Assembly (NCBI GenBank): GCA_029689965.1
Contig: CP121450.1
Span: 1,054,001 to 1,118,000, forward strand
DNA length: 64,000 nucleotides
Direction: 5' to 3'
Origin: Curtobacterium flaccumfaciens
GTDB taxonomy: Bacteria > Actinomycetota > Actinomycetes > Actinomycetales > Microbacteriaceae
The notes under the pieces are model-generated. The model was not told where the DNA came from. It did not search any database and saw only the letters and a list, made by a program, of their open reading frames with translations. Below are positions 26,351 through 34,502 of this stretch, in pieces; positions within the stretch are counted from its first letter, which is position 1; each line of letters begins with the position of its first letter. The position numbers were made by a program, and so were the translations under genes.

Positions 26351-26753
26351 ATGGCTGACATCGGCGCACTGCACCACATCGAGCTGCGCACGAACGACCT
26401 CTCAGCAGCGTCAGAGGCGTGGGAGTGGTTGCTTGGCGAACTCGGGTACGAGCTTCCACCAGCAGTGGCCGCACGGCAGAAGCTGGATGCGAGGGCCGAC
26501 CTACCTGGTGCTCGAAGCCGCACCACGTGCCGGTCATTACGACCGTCGGCTTCCCGGGCTCAGCCACCTCGCCTTTCACGCAGGTAGTCGCAGCCGTGTC
26601 GATCGACTGTGGGCGACCGCGGCCGCCCACGGTTGGGCGCCGCTGTACGAGGACCGATGGCCCTGGGCAGGCGGACCGGACCACTACGCGGCGTTCCTTG
26701 AAAACGCCGAGCGCTTCAAGGTCGAACTCGTTGCATCGGAACCGTCCCACTGA
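26351..26753 (+). CDS. VOC-family (glyoxalase-like) protein, frame break
   Basis: About 134 residues. It opens H-H-I-E-L-R-T-N-D-L-S-A-A-S and continues in another frame after about 26458 with T-Y-L-V-L-E-A, L-S-H-L-A-F-H-A and H-Y-A-A-F-L-E-N. The histidine and glutamate positions fit a metal-binding betaalphabetabetabeta module. The stop TGA is followed directly by CCGATCGGTTACCGG, so the gene ends at palindrome 10. Confidence 0.75.
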
Positions 26754-26768
26754 CCGATCGGTTACCGG
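26747..26768. repeat. Palindromic repeat, site 10
   Basis: 17 of 22 positions match. The VOC gene stop (26751-26753) is inside the left half. Confidence 0.65.
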
Positions 26769-26844
26769 GCGTATCAGGGGCGGTTCACTGCAGTCGGAAC
26801 CTCCGCCGCCCCTACGCTCGGAACGTGGATGGGGAAGAGGGACA

Positions 26845-27306
26845 GTGATCGCTGAACATGTCGACGCGCCCCGGCTGCCGGCCGGTGGGCGAGCACAAGT
26901 TCTTCGCGGTGGACCACCGCAAATCCCGATGTGCCTGGTGCGGCTCCTGTTGCGGCGCGATGACGAAGTCTTCTGTATCCCCCGTGACGGCACCGGGAAG
27001 CTCGATCTACCCACTCGTTCCGTCGTCCCCGGCGACCCGGACGGCACCTCGACCGCGGCAGACCTGATCACCCAAGTGACCGGAGCGGTGCGAGAGTCAC
27101 ACTTTCTCGGTGCGGTCCGCAATATCGTGGGCGCAGCCGATGCCGCCTATCCATGGTCTTCGCCACTCGCGCACTTCGGTGTCTGGGTCGCTGACGCGGA
27201 ACCGCGGATACCGGGCGAGTGGCTCAGCATCGGTGACCCGGGAACTCCGCTCCGTGGCAGGCACTGGTTTCCGCTTCTGCAGAGGCATGGGCTGGAATCC
27301 CAGTAG
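26845..27306 (+). CDS. Nudix-fold protein with degenerate Nudix box
   Basis: 153 residues from GTG 26845, with a GGGGAAGAGGGA ribosome-binding region. V-R-L-L-L-R-R-D-D-E-V-F-C-I-P and K-L-D-L-P-T-R suggest a Nudix fold. The catalytic box is degraded: between G-D-P-D-G and A-V-R-E the normal R-E-x-x-E-E glutamates are missing, so hydrolase activity is doubtful. The stop TAG coincides with the TAG of palindrome 11. Confidence 0.55.
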   Translation: MIAEHVDAPRLPAGGRAQVLRGGPPQIPMCLVRLLLRRDDEVFCIPRDGTGKLDLPTRSVVPGDPDGTSTAADLITQVTGAVRESHFLGAVRNIVGAADAAYPWSSPLAHFGVWVADAEPRIPGEWLSIGDPGTPLRGRHWFPLLQRHGLESQ

Positions 27307-27321
27307 ACGATCCGCTACCGA
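27300..27321. repeat. Palindromic repeat, site 11
   Basis: 18 of 22 positions match. Its TAG (positions 5-7 of the palindrome) is the stop codon of the preceding gene. Confidence 0.65.
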
Positions 27322-27350
27322 GACACAACGAGGCGTTTTCATCGCGAACC

Positions 27351-27907
27351 TCAGCGCCGCATCAGGTCTCGCAGCACGATGATGAGCGCGAACGGCATGA
27401 GGACCAGGAGCGGTAGCCAAGACCCGATGTGTTCGGTGTTCACCACCAAGTTGACCAGCCCGAGCGCGAGCATGAGGCCAGCAACGACAACGACAGACCA
27501 TCCGACGGGTCTTGAGAATCTCGACGTCCTCCCGAGCCGCGCAGGACCACCGTCAATGACTGCTTCCTCCCTCGAGCTCCCGTCTATTCCAGGTACGGCG
27601 TCGTGCAGCAGGCGAATGTCCCGTTCGCCCTCGCCCCAGTCGACCAGGGTGAGAGGCATAACCGGTCGAGTCTCGGCAGTGACGCTGGTCCCCCACTGGT
27701 CGGCGTCAACCTCACTGTGATGCGTTCACCCCACGAGAACGCGTTGCCTTGCACTGACGCATCAATAGTGTCGTTGGTACTGGTCATCAGTCGCGCGCGC
27801 GGTGACCGTCCGATCTCGTTGAGAAGCCGCGCACGCACCACATCGATGGAAGCCGGCACGGTCCAGGAGGCCTTGGAACGTGCGGCACGTGTTCTCACCT
27901 CGAACAT
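27351..27907 (-). CDS. Membrane protein of unknown function, frame break
   Basis: About 185 residues. The first ~85 form a soluble domain (S-I-D-V-V-R-A-R-L-L, F-S-W-G-E-R-I-T-V-R-L). After a frame break near 27655 come W-G-E-G-E-R-D-I-R-L-L-H-D-A-V-P and two C-terminal membrane helices. The start is uncertain: ATG 27907 or 27931. No family recognised. It stands alone between palindromes 11 and 12. Confidence 0.55.
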
Positions 27908-28000
27908 TGGTACATTCAACCCGATCAACATCGCGGACGGACCTTCAGGAAGTCGCCCGCTTGACTGATCAGACAGGCAACGACGGATGATTGCCCCGTC

Positions 28001-28022
28001 TCTCAAGCCGATTGGCTATCGG
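28001..28022. repeat. Palindromic repeat, site 12
   Basis: 16 of 22 positions match; the right half reads GGCTATCGG, as in site 9. Confidence 0.5.
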
Positions 28023-28058
28023 GACGCGCTGTAGCAAGTTCTGGCGCAGGATGATCGT

Positions 28059-28325
28059 GTGCGTGTGTTGACCATCCGGACAGTGGCGATGGCTGTCCCC
28101 GCGGAGCAGGAGGCGAACTGGCCTCAGCTTCGCAGCCGCTGCGGTGCTGGCATCGAACGAGGGTCGCGAACGGGTGCCCGCGGTGTGTTCAGGACAGATC
28201 AGGGTGCAAGTGGGTTGATTCCAGTTTCCGAGCTCACTCCCGTGACCTTCACTGATGACGAGGACCCTGCCCGATTCATCGGAGACGTGACGGCCTTCGG
28301 CTCCGACGCCGCTCCGGCGACCTGA
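28059..28325 (+). CDS. Hypothetical protein (88 residues)
   Basis: A soluble, acidic C-terminal half (P-V-T-F-T-D-D-E-D-P-A-R-F-I-G-D-V). The GTG start is weakly supported. It fills the space between palindromes 12 and 13, and the C-terminal composition is protein-like. No family recognised. Confidence 0.4.
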   Translation: MRVLTIRTVAMAVPAEQEANWPQLRSRCGAGIERGSRTGARGVFRTDQGASGLIPVSELTPVTFTDDEDPARFIGDVTAFGSDAAPAT

Positions 28326-28331
28326 ACGCCG

Positions 28332-28353
28332 CTTGGCCGCCCATCGGCTACCG
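28332..28353. repeat. Palindromic repeat, site 13
   Basis: 17 of 22 positions match. On the minus strand it contains the TAG stop of the next gene (CGG-TAG-CCG). Confidence 0.65.
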
Positions 28354-28563
28354 GTCGCGCTGTTTGTCGTTTCGTCGTCGCCACTCCCCGCCGGCGTAGG
28401 CGAGCGTGTACAGCCCGCCGATGGTGAGTGGCGCGATAGCCAGGAAGATCAGCATCGAGTCGACGAGGAACAACAGCAGCGCGGCGACGCTGAGAAGAAC
28501 GATCCCGACGAGGACGAGCGTCCCAAGCGGTAGACGGCGGCCCAGCCACTCGTGATTCGTCAC
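28348..28563 (-). CDS. Small two-helix membrane protein
   Basis: 71 residues with two hydrophobic segments (about residues 13-32 and 36-56) and a basic tail (W-R-R-R-N-D-K-Q-R-D-R). The stop codon is the TAG inside palindrome 13. Function unknown. Confidence 0.6.
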   Translation of the reverse strand: MTNHEWLGRRLPLGTLVLVGIVLLSVAALLLFLVDSMLIFLAIAPLTIGGLYTLAYAGGEWRRRNDKQRDR

Positions 28564-28601
28564 GATGGCGAAGCTACCTGTGGCACAACCCGACCGACGT
28601 C

Positions 28602-28623
28602 CCGATCAGCGATCCGCTACCGG
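28602..28623. repeat. Palindromic repeat, site 14
   Basis: 17 of 22 positions match. From its seventh last-but-one half on, CGATCCGCTACCGG equals the end of site 4, marking the left border of the duplicated unit. Confidence 0.65.
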
Positions 28624-29235
28624 CCTACGTGCACGAGTGATCCGTCGGCGGCGGCCGGCTGCGAGACTCGCCAGATGGACCTCGTCGACCTCGGCCAGCG
28701 GATCTGCATCCTCAGGGCCGTCTAACAGCGGCAAGTCGACCCTCGCGGCATCCATCGGCCGTGCTCGCTCGCTTCCAGTGATCCACCTCGACCAGTACCG
28801 TCACCTGCCCGGGACAGACTGGGTCAAGCGCCCGGACATCGATTTCGAGCGCATGCACAACGAGGCGATGGACACCGATCAGTGGGTCATCGAGGGCAAC
28901 TACTCGCGGTGGCTGCCAGGCAGGTTGCGGCGAGCAACCGGTCTGGTGTTGCTGGATGCCTCCACCACCGCGAGCATCGTTCGGTACTTCCGCCGGACCC
29001 TTTCGAGCCCGACCGAGCCGGAAGCTTGGAAGGCACCCGTGACCGCGTCCGCGTCGAAATGCTCCGCTTCATTCTCGGACCGGCGAGGCAGAACCGACAC
29101 AGGTATAGGCACGCCTTCGACGAGTTCGAACGGCCGAAGGTGCTCCTGCCGGGTCGGCCTGCTTTGGAGAAGCTTCTACCGCCGTAACGGCTTGACCCGT
29201 CGGAGCTGATGACCCAGGCCCGCCCGGTAGCCGAT
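28610..29235 (+). repeat. Duplicated palindrome-bounded unit, copy 2
   Basis: The second copy of the unit at 9961-10586. Outside the palindromes the two loci show no similarity that I can see. Confidence 0.85.
28675..29209 (+). CDS. P-loop AAA/adenylate-kinase-like protein (copy 2), frame breaks
   Basis: The same gene as 10028-10560. One extra base shortly before the Walker A codons (near 28712) and another near 29170 distinguish it; the mid-gene break near 29000 is shared with copy 1. As given, the first ATG frame closes before Walker A, so this copy is more damaged. Otherwise the coding sequences read identical. Confidence 0.7.
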
Positions 29236-29245
29236 GGCCTACCGG
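29224..29245. repeat. Palindromic repeat, site 15
   Basis: CCGGTAGCCGA followed by TGGCCTACCGG: 20 of 22 positions match the consensus, with the outer arms fully paired. Confidence 0.8.
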
Positions 29246-29246
29246 A

Positions 29247-29910
29247 TCATGCGTGGCGCAGCACTGAGGCCGCTACATGCTGGGGTTGTGAGATGTAGGG
29301 CGAGTGGCCGGCGTTGAGCACTTCGTGAGTGCTGCATCGCTCCGCCATGCGCATCTGCAGCGCTGGGCTCATTGCGCGGTCGTCGGAGCAGACGATGTAG
29401 TGACTGACCGATCGTCCACACGGTGCTGCTTCGACGACACCTCTGCCGTGCCCCGACGCCTGCGGCACAAGCAGGTCAACGGCCCGCTGGGCAGTCTGCG
29501 GATCGCAGTCCGCATAGAACAAGAACAGGTCGACCGCCGCCTCGGCGGGGATGAACGTGCCACCCGCCGAGTGCGACCGCACTGAGGCATTCACCGGCGC
29601 GTCCGGGCCTCCAAGCTGCTGCGCAGCTCTCCCCAACCCGCGGCGTGAACGCTGCCATGAAGACGAATGAGGCGGCTCCCTCCACTCCAGCAGCGACGGC
29701 ACCGCGGTAGCTGTGGGCGATAAGTACGGGCTTGTCTCGACAAGCATCGACGGCTCGTTGCACGGCCTCGGTATCGGCCGCGAGAGAACCCCGGTGAAGC
29801 CGAGGAACGTGGACGGTCGCGCCGCCCTCTTCGAGCGCTTCCCGGAGTGGTTGCATGTGCTGCGGTTGGTGGTAGAGATCGTGCACGAGGATCACTTCTG
29901 GAGACGTCAC
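29247..29910 (-). CDS. Alpha/beta hydrolase, frame break
   Basis: About 221 residues from GTG 29910. V-I-L-V-H-D-L-Y-H-Q-P and V-L-I-A-H-S-Y-R-G-A form the first strand and nucleophile elbow (H-S-Y-R-G). After a frame break near 29630 come Y-I-V-C-S-D-D-R-A and catalytic H in N-A-G-H-S-P. Similar to EstC/salicylate-esterase-like hydrolases. Its stop lies directly beside palindrome 15, and its start is close to an IS5 remnant. Confidence 0.75.
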
Positions 29911-29928
29911 GTACTCAGCCAATCCGTC

Positions 29929-30000
29929 GACAAGACAGCACGCAACTACCACGCAGCACTCTGCCTCGCAGCGACACTGCTCTGGCTGCCGCTGTCGTAA
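29929..30000 (+). pseudogene. IS5-family transposase 3' remnant
   Basis: D-K-T-A-R-N-Y-H-A-A-L-C-L-A-A-T-L-L-W followed by a stop; the same segment (D-K-I-A-R-N-Y-H-A-G-L) ends the transposase at 40454. Only the last ~20 codons survive. It lies between the hydrolase start and the PIG-L gene. Confidence 0.75.
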
Positions 30001-30734
30001 TGCTCCTTGCTCCAGTCCGTCAGGTCGAAGAGGCCTCGGAGGAGGACCGAGTCGCCAACGCGGGGCGCGCTGCGGACAATCGATTCGAGGCTGTCAGTCC
30101 CGAGGCCGTCGCGGTATATGTCGAGCGCCCTCTTCCTGAGATTCGCTGATGAGCGAACGTCTCGCGCGAGCAGCGGCTCGCTGGTACCGACAACTCTCCC
30201 GGAGCCGACATTCCCATCGCGCGCGTGCGAGCCGACCAGTGCTGTTGCTGCTCGGACATCGTCCGCTTGGAGCCGAGCTCCCCACACCCCCTCGGGTACC
30301 TCCATGGCGTTCCGCGCGGCTGCTACCGCTGTCCCGATCGCGACGTGATCAGGATGGCCGGTGAGTCCATCAGAGCCAACGGTGAGGACGATGTCCGGTT
30401 GGGTCTTTGCAATCAGGTGTTCTACTGCCGCACGGAGGTGTTGGGGAGCTGCGCCCGACACAGGTGGGCCGGACGGAGCATCGACCCATCCGGCGGAGTC
30501 GTCGAGCCACCACCACGAACGACCACCCAGGAGTTCGAGAACGACCTCGTACTTCGCAATACGGCGTGCCCGCGCGTCTTCGAGCGAGGCAGCCTCGTGC
30601 AGTTCGCTTGCCTCGCCGCCCGTTGCGATCGCGCCGACGACGTCGTATCCCTGAGCGGACAAGGCGACGGCCCAGCCAAAGTTCGCGAATACCTCATCGT
30701 CGGGGTGAGCATGAAGCAGCAGAGCGGTCGGCAC
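29946..30734 (-). CDS. PIG-L/LmbE-family deacetylase
   Basis: 262 residues, intact. The zinc-binding motif A-H-P-D-D-E is at residues 9-14, with the distant ligand in T-G-H-P-D-H-V-A. The family removes acetyl groups from N-acetylglucosamine conjugates (for example in mycothiol or GPI-type pathways). The last ~15 residues (after D-W-S-K-E-H-Y) are read from the IS5 remnant, so the native C-terminus was replaced. It is bounded by IS5 debris at both ends. Confidence 0.85.
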   Translation of the reverse strand: MPTALLLHAHPDDEVFANFGWAVALSAQGYDVVGAIATGGEASELHEAASLEDARARRIAKYEVVLELLGGRSWWWLDDSAGWVDAPSGPPVSGAAPQHLRAAVEHLIAKTQPDIVLTVGSDGLTGHPDHVAIGTAVAAARNAMEVPEGVWGARLQADDVRAATALVGSHARDGNVGSGRVVGTSEPLLARDVRSSANLRKRALDIYRDGLGTDSLESIVRSAPRVGDSVLLRGLFDLTDWSKEHYDSGSQSSVAARQSAAW

Positions 30735-30768
30735 TCCAACACGCTAGCCCGACGGGAGCTCGAGCCTC

Positions 30769-30788
30769 GATTTAGCAACACGGCCTAA
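30769..30788. mobile_element. Orphan IS5 terminal inverted repeat
   Basis: GATTTAGCAACACGGCCTAA is nearly identical to the IS5 end at 42080-42100 and complementary to that at 39524-39543. It is probably the remaining end of a deleted IS5 copy beyond the PIG-L gene. Confidence 0.7.
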
Positions 30789-30949
30789 CCGGATAACAGC
30801 GAACAGCTTCTTTAGGGGTGAGCGAACGGTGTCCGAATGCCGATCCTCCAACGGACGCGCCAGCATGAAGTCGTTCGTACACTCGCACGATGGCCTCCTT
30901 GCTCGATGAGCCGACCTGGCACAAGCCGTCAACTAAGTCTGCCAGCAAC

Positions 30950-31357
30950 ATGAGCAAATCGGTGGTGCAGCGGTGGCTCGACGCCTACATCGCCGCATGG
31001 CACTCGTACGACCCCGACGACATCGCCGAGCTGTGGTCCGAGAACGCTGTGTGGCACTACCCGTTCGAGATCCGCGCAACAGGGCGAGCTGCGATCGTCG
31101 CGGAATGGATGGCGGAACGTGACGCCTTCGTCGGGGAGCGGTTCGATGCCCGCTATCACCCGATGAGCTTGGACGGAGACACCGCTGTCACGCACGGGCG
31201 CACCGTCTTCTACGCGGACGAGAGCGACGAAGTCGCGACGGCCTACGACAACATCTGGTTCCTCCGCTTCGACGCCGACGGTCGTTGCTCCGAGTTCCAC
31301 GAGTGGTACGCGGGCCGACCAGAGGACGAACCCAATCGAGCCGTCCCGCATCGCTAA
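30950..31357 (+). CDS. SnoaL/NTF2-like fold protein
   Basis: 135 residues from ATG 30950; an in-frame start at 30890 is possible but adds low-complexity residues. W-L-D-A-Y-I-A-A-W-H-S-Y-D-P and I-A-E-L-W-S-E-N-A-V-W-H-Y-P are the usual opening of SnoaL-like domains; W-F-L-R-F-D-A-D-G-R-C is the late strand. Function may be isomerase-like or ligand binding. Intact. Confidence 0.8.
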   Translation: MSKSVVQRWLDAYIAAWHSYDPDDIAELWSENAVWHYPFEIRATGRAAIVAEWMAERDAFVGERFDARYHPMSLDGDTAVTHGRTVFYADESDEVATAYDNIWFLRFDADGRCSEFHEWYAGRPEDEPNRAVPHR

Positions 31358-31477
31358 GCCGGACGGCTCCGAGAGCCCAGTGCCGAAGGCAACCGTTGTC
31401 AACGGCGAATCAATCAGCGGGCGGAATCGCGGATCAACCGCATCCGGCCCACCATCGGCGAGTACGACTGACTGTGC

Positions 31478-31499
31478 CCGGTAGCCGATCGTCTACCGG
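31478..31499. repeat. Palindromic repeat, site 16
   Basis: CCGGTAGCCGA followed by TCGTCTACCGG: 21 of 22 positions match the consensus. It lies between SnoaL-like and tautomerase genes. Confidence 0.8.
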
Positions 31500-31540
31500 T
31501 CGCGCTGCTGGCGACTGTCGGTGGAGGCAGACAGTTGGCT

Positions 31541-31928
31541 TCAGACCTCGACGTTATAGTCCAGCGCCAACTCCGCGGCGTTCCGGCCCCGGATGCCCAG
31601 TTCGCCTTCGGCGTCTCGGTGATCGTGATCTCGACACTGTGAGGTGAGATGCCGGCCGCGTTTTCGATCCGAGCAAACAGCTCGCTGATCAGCTTTCGCT
31701 TCGCAGCATCGCTCCTGCCCTCAAACATCGAGATCTCGATGATCGTGTAATTGGGGCCTCGGTCGCCGGGGTACACGAAGTCGGAAGGGTCGAGACCGAC
31801 GAACCGCTGGAACCGCTTCTCTGGTGGGTACTCGAGCGCTTCCATGATCGCGCTGTGAATTGCGCCGACAACGCCATGCGATGTGCGTCAAGGGACGCAC
31901 GAAGCCCGTAGACGACTACTTGTGCCAT
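31541..31928 (-). CDS. Tautomerase_2-type (MIF/4-OT superfamily) enzyme, frame breaks
   Basis: About 129 residues when three frames are joined: M-A-Q-V-V-V-Y-G-L-R, then E-Y-P-P-E-K-R-F-Q-R-F, D-F-V-Y-P-G-D-R, T-I-I-E-I-S-M-F-E-G-R-S, and finally A-L-D-Y-N-V-E-V. Breaks near 31865 and 31595. The family's catalytic proline after the initiator Met is alanine here, as in many longer Tautomerase_2 proteins. Bounded on its 3' side by palindrome 16. Confidence 0.75.
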
Positions 31929-32030
31929 AACCAGATGCTAGCGAGCAGCGCAATACCCCCGACTCGACGTTCCCTCATGGTGCCAGTACGCAACGTCAGC
32001 GCTGCTGATCCCTGGACCGGGCGCGCCGTC

Positions 32031-32767
32031 TCACACGGCTCCGGTCGTGACCCAATCGCGGAACCTTGGTCCGACGACCTCGGTCTCAGGGACAGGTAGA
32101 AGGGCACCCTCCCGGAATGCTCGCCCCATCCGGCCGGGATCATGAGGGGCACCGGTCGGACACGGGGGTTCGGGAGCGCCTTGGTCATGCTCGACAACGT
32201 CATGGTGTCGGGCCCCGCAACCTCGACTTCTCGCCTGGAACGATCGGCGACGACAGCCTCGGCGATCACCGCTGCCACCGCATCGAGGGAAACCGGAGCG
32301 ATCGTCATCCCCGGGACGAGCGCTATCGGTCCGAAGCGCATCCGCTTGAGGTTCTGCCGTGCGAACTCGAACCACTGCGTGGAGCGCACGATCGTGAGGC
32401 GCGGACTGGTCGAGCGTGCAACAGCTTCTTGCGCGGTCTTGCCGGCAAAGTAGCCGTACCCCTGCACCTCGGGGAGCATGCAATTCACGATCGAGAGCAG
32501 CACGTGGTGCGCTCCGACCGTCTTCGCGGCACTCCCGACCGCGCGTGTGGACGCCGTGAAGAACTCGGTGGCCGCTTTCCGGCTCATCGTGAACCGACCG
32601 GTCGCCTCGACGATCACGTCAGCTCCCGCGAACGCGGCGGCAGCGTCGTCACGCAGCACGTCGAAGCCCCGCGACCGTGACAGCTGCGTGACCGAACATC
32701 CCCGCTGCTGCACTGCCCTACTGATCGCGGCACCGGAGATGCCGCCACCCACCACAACTACTCGCAT
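32031..32767 (-). CDS. NAD(P)H-binding SDR-like protein, frame break
   Basis: About 245 residues. N-terminal nucleotide-binding motif V-V-V-G-G-G-I-S-G; atypical SDR (NmrA/YwnB-like) features are V-V-E-A-T-G-R-F, Y-F-A-G-K-T-A-Q-E and I-V-R-S-T-Q-W-F-E-F. The frame changes near 32115 and the protein ends V-T-T-G-A-V. It is divergent from a TetR gene, which probably controls it through the shared operator. Confidence 0.75.
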
Positions 32768-32779
32768 AACCCCACCCAT

Positions 32780-32815
32780 CCTCTACGTCTGTAGAGAATA
32801 CTCCGATAGTAGAGG
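32780..32815. promoter_or_regulatory. TetR operator candidate in divergent promoter
   Basis: CTCTAC and GTAGAG are spaced by four bases (32781-32796), with a further GTAGAGG at 32809-32815 matching CCTCTAC at 32780-32786. It lies in the ~60-base gap between the SDR and TetR genes. Confidence 0.6.
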
Positions 32816-32830
32816 CCAGAAGGAGTGCGT

Positions 32831-33386
32831 ATGGATCGGCGGGAACAGCTCGCGGACGCGGGAATCCGACTGACGGCGAGCGGCGGCGTCCGCGCGCTCA
32901 CGCATCGCGCAGTCGACGCCGAAGCCGGAGTCGCCGCTGGATCGACGTCGTACTACGCACGCACGCGTCGTCGAGCTGACCGCACTTGTCGTCGCCCGTG
33001 TCACACAACAGCTCTCCGCCGAGCTCGGCGCGTTACAGATCCCCGAGGACCTCGATGACACTGCCGTCGTGCGAATCGCGGCCGCATTCCTCAACCAGCT
33101 CGCAGCACGAGAGCAAGCGCAGGCGGCGCGCCTCGCCCTCCTGCTCGAGCTCCGAGACGATGAAGACCTCCGCGCTTCGCTCACTGGCGCCGATCCGGTG
33201 CGCGCCCGGCTGAACGAGACGGCCCGATCGCTTCTCGATCGGCTCCGCGTTGTGGCCCCAGAGCAATCCGCCGTCGATCTCGTCGGCCTCATCGACGCGA
33301 TGCTGCTATACCGCACAGCCGCAGTCGCACCCCTGGACCCAGTATGCGTCCTGACCGCCTACATCGCGGGGCTTCCGCGTCGATGA
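32831..33386 (+). CDS. TetR-family regulator, frame break
   Basis: About 185 residues. HTH: L-T-A-S-G-G-V-R-A-L-T-H-R-A-V-D-A-E-A-G-V-A, then S-T-S-Y-Y-A-R-T-R. After a frame break near 32968 comes the helical ligand-binding domain (L-T-A-L-V-V-A-R-V, later L-I-D-A-M-L-L-Y-R). It probably represses the divergent SDR gene. Confidence 0.85.
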
Positions 33387-33438
33387 CTACGGGCGACCCC
33401 GTCCTCGCGCGGACGCCGATGGGCGTAGCGTTCATGGC

Positions 33439-34353
33439 ATGCGCGTGGGGATCACTGGGGAACGGGTTTCGTCGGACGGCACCTTGCGGCCCGGTTCGAC
33501 CCCGAAGGTATTGAGGTCGTCTCTCGCAGCACCGGTGTCGAGATCGACGACGTCGACGCGCTCACCACCGCGTTCACCGGAGTCGACGTGGTCGCGCACT
33601 GCGCGGGCATCAACCGGGAGATCGGCGAGCAAACCTTCGACCGTGTGCACGTCCGCGGCACAGCGGCCGTGCTCGAGGCAGCCCGACGGGCGGGTGTCCG
33701 GAAGATCGTCCTGTTAAGCTTCTTGCGAGCGCGCCCCGGTTCGGGATCCCCGTACCACGAGACGAAATGGCAAGCCGAGGAGATGGTCCGTTCCTCCGGC
33801 CTGGACTACACGATCCTGAAGGCCGGCATGATCTACGGGCACGGCGACCACCTCGTCGACCACCTCAGTCACACCGTGCAGACCGTTCCGCTGTTCGCAT
33901 CGGTCGGGCTCCGCGAGAAGACGATCAGCCCCATCCCGGTCAGCGAGCTGGTGGACGTCATTGTTGCGGCGCTCGGAGGCCGACTGTCCCGCCAGACCGT
34001 CGCCGTCCGTGGAGGTGAGACCCTGCTGCTCAGCGACGCCGTCCGTAGGGTCGCCGATGTCGTCGGGCGCAGGGTCGTGGTCTTCCCCGCGCCGGTGTGT
34101 GCGCACCGTGTGCTCGGTCAGGTGACGGAATGGACGATGAAGGTCCCGCTCGTCGCCAAGGCGCAGGTGCGTATGCTCGCCGAGGGCGTCACCGACGCAG
34201 TACAGCCGGCAAGTGAACTCCCCGCAGATCTCGCACCTCGGCTGTCGTTCACCGAGGACCAGATCCGGAACGCGCTTCCACCACGAGGCGGCTTCACCAT
34301 CAACGACCTCCGATGGGCAGCAAGCGGCCCGAGGGCGCCACTGCCCGCTGACC
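33439..34353 (+). CDS. NAD(P)-binding SDR/NmrA-like protein, frame breaks
   Basis: About 305 residues. Adding one G near 33457 gives the expected I-T-G-G-T-G-F-V-G-R dinucleotide-binding motif; then V-V-A-H-C-A-G-I-N, Y-H-E-T-K-W-Q-A-E-E and G-L-D-Y-T-I-L-K-A-G-M-I-Y-G follow. The last codons shift frame again, giving a probable stop at 34351-34353 directly followed by CCGATCG (site 17). Unrelated in detail to the SDR at 32031. Confidence 0.7.
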
Positions 34354-34368
34354 GATCGTCGTGCGAGG
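34347..34368. repeat. Degenerate palindromic repeat, site 17
   Basis: 14 of 22 positions match; the core ACCGATCG is intact. It is the rightmost family member found. No further copy is seen from here to 64 kb. Confidence 0.4.
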
Positions 34369-34502
34369 CAGGATCACGACGCGAAGCGCCGCGAAAGCGA
34401 CGACACAGACCGAGGCCCATCACACCGTCGCGGGTGGCCAGCCCTTTGGCGTGCGCGGCCGGACCAGCGCGCGCGACACCAGCTAGCAACACGAGGGGTG
34501 AG

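Noticed and set aside
22311..34368. Interpretation as a classical integron cassette array
   Set aside because: Genes lie in both orientations, the repeats lack attC core sequences and no integron integrase is present.
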